Below, in pieces: positions 59,882 through 64,000 of a DNA stretch of 64,000 bases. Both the position numbers and the translations under genes were made by a program. The DNA lies in contig JANPYM010000013.1 of assembly GCA_025890175.1 (NCBI GenBank), forward strand, positions 504,013 through 568,012, written 5' to 3'. Under the pieces are notes generated by a model. The model was given only the letters and a program-made list of their open reading frames with translations, was not told the origin of the DNA and did not search any database. Source of the DNA: Ciborinia camelliae (taxonomy: Eukaryota > Ascomycota > Leotiomycetes > Helotiales > Sclerotiniaceae). The number at the start of each line of letters is the position of its first letter. The stretch's first letter is position 1.

Positions 59882-62800
59882 CTAGGTATATACAACTTCT
59901 TTACAACAACAACATGCCCACATGTCCGTCTTATCACCAAGGGGGTTTTTATCACACCCATTACACTTAGTATACCCTCTTCTCACCATCCAATTCTTCA
60001 CGGTGAGAGCTCTTTCCGTTACATCGTCACAAGCTTCTTCGCGATGCCTATCGCACAACCATGACTTTCTCAGTTGAGATGTACAGAGACAGTAGTCTTT
60101 TCTGAAATCCGATTTCGCTCTTGATCTTACGCTCCGTGTTCGTGGTCTTTGTTCTGCTGCACAGTCCTCACAGTAATATAACTTGGTGTATTCAATAATA
60201 TTATTTTGTGCCCAGGCTACTCGTTCATTCTGCTCCTGGTGGCAAGGCACACAAGTATACCACTCACCACCTTCGACGCCATGTTGGAGGTAATCGCAAT
60301 GTTTTGCCGGGGATTTAAAGCAGATATGGATTCCCTTTGGAATTCCCTTGGGTTCGTCACAGTGTTTGGATTTCTGTATGCCTTTCTTATCTTGCTTCCA
60401 TTCTCGTCTATAGTCCATTAGAGGCATCCCTTTGAACGATGGATCTGGATCTGGATCGCTTAGGGGGGCGGCTATGTCTAACGCTGACCCCGCTTGATGT
60501 CGGTCTAATTCTGCAAAAATATCCTCCAAGTTTGCACCCGCCTCATACGGGTTTTCAACACTGTATTGGGGTGCTACCCCGGTAAAATCATAATCCATGC
60601 CCTGTCCTGCAAAGGTTCTATCTCCATAGTATGCCACGTCGCCAAATGGCTCGGCTGTGGATTCAGGGGCAGGATCCGTTGGTGCAAGACTGTTATAAGA
60701 CGTGTCATTTTCTACAACGGTAGCTAAACGATTGTATGACGGACCGCCTTGTACTGGTTGTAAAGGTTGCGCAGTGTAACCTCTATTTTCGAAGTCCTGT
60801 CGAAAAAAGGAAGTTCGCTGCCCGGTCTCCATTGAATCTTGTATTGCAGTTGAGCTGTGATTCATCATGGGGCCGAGATTCATATTTCTAATTGCGTCTC
60901 CTGCTGCCTGAGGTGTTCTGACCAAATTATCCCATTGAATATCAACAACATCATCGATATTTCCCAGCGCAGATTCCCAGTCCATTTCATCATCTACTGG
61001 TTTTGGATAGTCGTGTTCTCTATATTTTGAGAGAAATGAGACTGAACTGCACATGTCTTCTGTACCATTGAGCTTACAAGTTCCACATGGTCGTTCCCCA
61101 TCGCAAGGCCTTGATTGATCTTTACAAGGTTTACATGTCTTATTGGAGGAGTAACTTGATATCTCAGGGCTTGCGCTTCTCCTACGCGCCTGGCCCCGAG
61201 TATTGTATCTCTTTGGTCGTTGGTTGAACTGCGCTCTTTTCTTTCTCAAGAGGCTTGCCCTTTGTTGTGCGGTGATCGGTTCTTCGTCTTCGTCGTCTTC
61301 TTCTTCTTCCTCCTCCTCTTGAATAGTTTCCGGTTGCGCTTTTCCTTTCTTCCCGGAAGGCTTTGCTTTTGAATCTTCGAGGTCTCGGGTAATCTCGCAA
61401 CTTATCCCACGTTCTCTACAGCGCTCACAAGGTCGAGGAGAACCTGATACCAAAGAACATGTTTTCCTCATATGCTTACAATATAAACAACGTTTAGGCT
61501 TAGGTCCCGAGCCTCCTAAAACACCCGTCCTGTCCCTGGGTGGCATTGCTGGAAGATCCTCATCACTACTATCTTCTGGCAGCTCAGGTGTCGGTGGCCT
61601 TGGTTGATTATCCCTTTCCGCAACACGTCTTGCAATTAACAATGCAGTCTTTCTCTTCTTTGCATTTTGGTATTGTCTAGCTGCTTTCTCGGCTCGATAC
61701 TTGGTTGCATATTCTAAATCGAACATCTTGTGAGTGTGATCCATTTTATTCTTATGATTTTCTTTATCCCTTTCCCATAGCATTTTCACCTTGCGTCGAG
61801 CCGCCAATCTAGCTTTAAATTGCTCCGGTGTATCACCTGCCCGTTTCGCCGTGGAGGGGAAAGTATATGGTCGCGCTCGAAGATCGCTGTTTACCACTCC
61901 AATGGCTTTCCTCGTGGTTATTATTCGGTTTCTCCAAGCCACCATTGTTTCACGCGGTTTTCGTGGTCCCTCGTCAATCGATTCTATATCTGGAATCTGA
62001 GAAAAGTCGCCGGTCTCGAGCATTTGAATCACGGCGGGATCCCACTCCCCCTCGCCAGGACCAAGTGCCCGAGTATCTTTCCAGGAAATTGGGGCTCCGG
62101 TTGGTCGAAGAATGCCTTGCTGTTCCCACACAGTACGTCCTACTCCCAATCCAGGCGGTGGCGGCTGATAGGATGGTTGATATGTTTGTCCTGCCTCTGG
62201 CCTCTGTTCTTCCAAAGTTCCATGCCTATATTGATACTCTAGCGGGTTGACAAAAAGTTTTTGTGGTTCCTCCGGTTGCATTTGCCCAAACTGGTTGAAG
62301 GAAAAAGGTGGTGCTTGACCAGTCGCAGGCAGCGCTCTACCCCTTTGCTCCTGAAAAGTTGGCGGAGCAGCACCCGTCCAATTCATAGCATCATTCTCAA
62401 ATTGCTGGAACAGCGGTATCTGATCCGACTGCGGTCCCAACCAATTTACCTCTCTCTGCGGAACCTCCGGTTGTTGCACCACCGGTGCAAATGCATCAAC
62501 CCCCCCCATCAACCCCCAAGGATTCGCCACGGGCTCCACTGCCCGTTCCCCATCCGCTACCGTCACCCACGGACTCACGTACTGCTGAATCGCTTCTTCA
62601 AATGGATTATCATCTCCTGCTGCGATAAATGGGTCGCCTCCAGACCAACCACCCTGCGCCCCTCCCCACTGGTCACCCCCCTGACCACTAGCCATCCATG
62701 GTGGATGGGCATCTCTCCACCCGCCCGGTGGTTGGTATGAGGGTTGTGGGGGAAGGGAAAATCCTTGGTCGGGAGCAGGGCCCTGCCCGGCTCCTCCCGG

Positions 62801-62980
62801 TGCCTGATACGCTTGTGGGGGGAGAAAGGGATAGGTTGGCTGATCGCCCTGTCCTCCAGGTGGTGGTGGATAGCTAAATCCTCCAGATGCTGGACCTCCA
62901 GGGGTGGGCGGCCATTGAAATCCTTGGCCTGGCGGTGGCTTGTTGCCTCCTCCGCCACCGGATCCTGTGCCGTATGACAT
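59882..62980 (-). CDS. large Zn-binding protein with two Zn2Cys6 clusters and a Cys-rich C-terminus
   Basis: A single open frame of 1032 residues starting at the ATG at 62980. Residues 1-320 are Gly/Pro/Gln-rich and disordered. About 330-450 is basic and helical, with repeated K/R-rich stretches. Cluster 1 (about 496-527) fits C-x2-C-x6-C-x9-C-x2-C-x6-C (CLYCKHMRKTC ... CERCRERGISC). After an acidic run (EEEEEEEDDEDEE) comes cluster 2 (about 615-645), C-x2-C-x6-C-x5-C-x2-C-x8-C (CKPCKDQSRPC ... CGTCKLNGTEDMC). The last 150 residues hold many more Cys/His pairs (HCDYLQH, CVPCHQEQ, YCEDCAAEQ, CNGCDKNPLGDKTDMWACCCC), perhaps further zinc sites. No fungal_trans domain is visible. It is probably a nuclear DNA-binding or chromatin factor (inference). 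Confidence 0.8.
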   Translation of the reverse strand: MSYGTGSGGGGGNKPPPGQGFQWPPTPGGPASGGFSYPPPPGGQGDQPTYPFLPPQAYQAPGGAGQGPAPDQGFSLPPQPSYQPPGGWRDAHPPWMASGQGGDQWGGAQGGWSGGDPFIAAGDDNPFEEAIQQYVSPWVTVADGERAVEPVANPWGLMGGVDAFAPVVQQPEVPQREVNWLGPQSDQIPLFQQFENDAMNWTGAAPPTFQEQRGRALPATGQAPPFSFNQFGQMQPEEPQKLFVNPLEYQYRHGTLEEQRPEAGQTYQPSYQPPPPGLGVGRTVWEQQGILRPTGAPISWKDTRALGPGEGEWDPAVIQMLETGDFSQIPDIESIDEGPRKPRETMVAWRNRIITTRKAIGVVNSDLRARPYTFPSTAKRAGDTPEQFKARLAARRKVKMLWERDKENHKNKMDHTHKMFDLEYATKYRAEKAARQYQNAKKRKTALLIARRVAERDNQPRPPTPELPEDSSDEDLPAMPPRDRTGVLGGSGPKPKRCLYCKHMRKTCSLVSGSPRPCERCRERGISCEITRDLEDSKAKPSGKKGKAQPETIQEEEEEEEDDEDEEPITAQQRASLLRKKRAQFNQRPKRYNTRGQARRRSASPEISSYSSNKTCKPCKDQSRPCDGERPCGTCKLNGTEDMCSSVSFLSKYREHDYPKPVDDEMDWESALGNIDDVVDIQWDNLVRTPQAAGDAIRNMNLGPMMNHSSTAIQDSMETGQRTSFFRQDFENRGYTAQPLQPVQGGPSYNRLATVVENDTSYNSLAPTDPAPESTAEPFGDVAYYGDRTFAGQGMDYDFTGVAPQYSVENPYEAGANLEDIFAELDRHQAGSALDIAAPLSDPDPDPSFKGMPLMDYRREWKQDKKGIQKSKHCDEPKGIPKGIHICFKSPAKHCDYLQHGVEGGEWYTCVPCHQEQNERVAWAQNNIIEYTKLYYCEDCAAEQRPRTRSVRSRAKSDFRKDYCLCTSQLRKSWLCDRHREEACDDVTERALTVKNWMVRRGYTKCNGCDKNPLGDKTDMWACCCCKEVVYT

Positions 62981-64000
62981 GCTGGCTGCGGCTGGGATTG
63001 TCTACGCTGTGTGTATTGTCTTATCCGAGATGGGATACTTGGTACTTGGTAATTGGCAATGCAACTACCAGTGCGCGGGTTAAGTTGGAACAAAGATTAT
63101 TACCCTTCAGCGCAAATTCGAGAATTCGCGCGAATTGTTGAACCGGTAAGGCTTGGATATTTTTGATGTGATGTGATGTGATGTGATGTGATGGATGACG
63201 GATGTAATGCAATGTAATGTAATGGAATGGAATGGAAAAGCGCGAGTTTACGGGATTATTTGATTGCTTTGATTACGCCGCTTGGAGATCCTTGAGATGG
63301 AACGGATAGGATAGCACAGCATGGCATAGCATGGCATAGCAGAGGATGACAGAGATTGGAAACATGTTTCACGGCGCGGGTTATAGGGTTGGGAGATTCT
63401 TTGTGGGGGATAAAGAGGGAGGTGAGGGTGGTGAGGGGTGGTATTGTCTATGGAGAGAGAGAGAGAGAGAGCACTTGAGAGAAAGAGAGAAAGCATTGGG
63501 GAGATAAAGAGAGGAGGAATTGAGGACTTGAGAACTTGGACTTGGACTTGAGAACTTGAGCACTTGAGCACTCAAAAGCTTGAAAGGATAGGTACTGGGC
63601 ACTCTACACATGGAAGGAAAAATTGAGTGGGGAGAGAAAGGCGAGATGTTGGGTTCTTTGTGCAGGGTGTTTGGGCCTGGCTGTTTGCGGGCGGGCCAGT
63701 GGGGTTTGGGGGGTTAAGCGAGGGGAGGGGAGAGGAGGGGGGATAAAGGATGATGGGTGATGGATTTTTTGATTTCTTTTGATTTCTTTTGATGAGGGGA
63801 GGGGTTGGGAATTTGATGTTTTTTGGGGGTTGGGATTGGTGAATGAATGAATAAATGGATGAATGAGTGAAGGGGAGGCAATGAAAGAGAAGAGGAGATG
63901 AGAAGGGGACTTTGATTTTTGATTTTTGATTTTCATTCAAGCTACTTACCTACCTACCTATCTACAATCCAATTCCGTAACTAGAAAGAAGGAAGCAAGC
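62981..64000. other. intergenic, tgatg and GA-rich tracts
   Basis: gatgtgatgtgatgtgatg (63166-63193), taatgtaatg (63206-63235), ggcatagcat (63317-63342), (ga)n at 63453-63490, acttgagaacttgg (63523-63570), gatttcttttgatttctttt (63771-63791). Strong purine bias on the plus strand from about 63390 to 63910. No gene; minus-strand frames here come from this bias. Confidence 0.6.

Noticed and set aside
61791..62977. Several plus-strand frames of 70-160 codons
   Set aside because: Antisense shadows of the 1032-residue minus-strand gene, whose zinc clusters and composition show the real frame.

Overview
The window looks like nuclear DNA of a filamentous ascomycete (Pezizomycotina). Genes carry many short GT-AG introns of about 46-120 nt, and the gene content is typical: fungal rhodopsin-like membrane proteins, a Zn2Cys6 regulator, a CBM20 glucoamylase, a Yvc1-type channel, Ras and Kex2-processed repeat peptides. 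The moderate AT content and gene types would suit a leotiomycete (Helotiales), but that placement is inference. Most exon structures here were read by eye; for the reconstructed genes I checked that the summed exon lengths keep frame.

Layout. 1-5.7 kb: a frameshifted rhodopsin-like gene, a faint Zn2Cys6 relic and a complete four-exon fucose-lectin gene. 6-14 kb: an uncharacterised protein preceded by a 15-bp minisatellite, a membrane protein with two CBM24-like cysteine modules, a small Gly/Ser/Tyr-rich gene with a decayed relative about 2 kb on, and a hypothetical ORF. 14-19.6 kb: a gene-poor stretch. 19.6-21.7 kb: secreted glucoamylase. 22-23 kb: a tandem repeat and a tRNA-like relic.

23.9-34.4 kb is the most interesting part. 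It appears to be a decayed cluster for a dikaritin-type ribosomal peptide (RiPP, the ustiloxin/phomopsin/asperipin class). It holds a secreted precursor with nine repeat units separated by Kex2 sites, two UstYa-like (DUF3328) oxidase relics, an intact Zn2Cys6 regulator and an MFS transporter pseudogene. The precursor has an in-frame TGA between its leader and its repeats, one UstYa copy has TGA at the Cys of a HxxHC motif, and the transporter has a nonsense codon, a deletion and a frameshift. The likely reading is a once-functional RiPP locus now inactivated here.

35.5-64 kb is mostly housekeeping or conserved genes separated by very simple-sequence-rich spacers: rhodopsin-like protein, FAD monooxygenase, Yvc1-like TRP channel, proteasome inhibitor PI31, Sec14-like lipid-transfer protein (ending at a 10-N assembly gap), molybdopterin-binding-domain protein, Ras GTPase, and a 1032-residue protein with two complete Zn2Cys6 clusters in mid-chain. 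Spacers carry TAGG/CCTA microsatellites, 8-17-bp minisatellites and many copies of the palindrome TACCTAGGTA.
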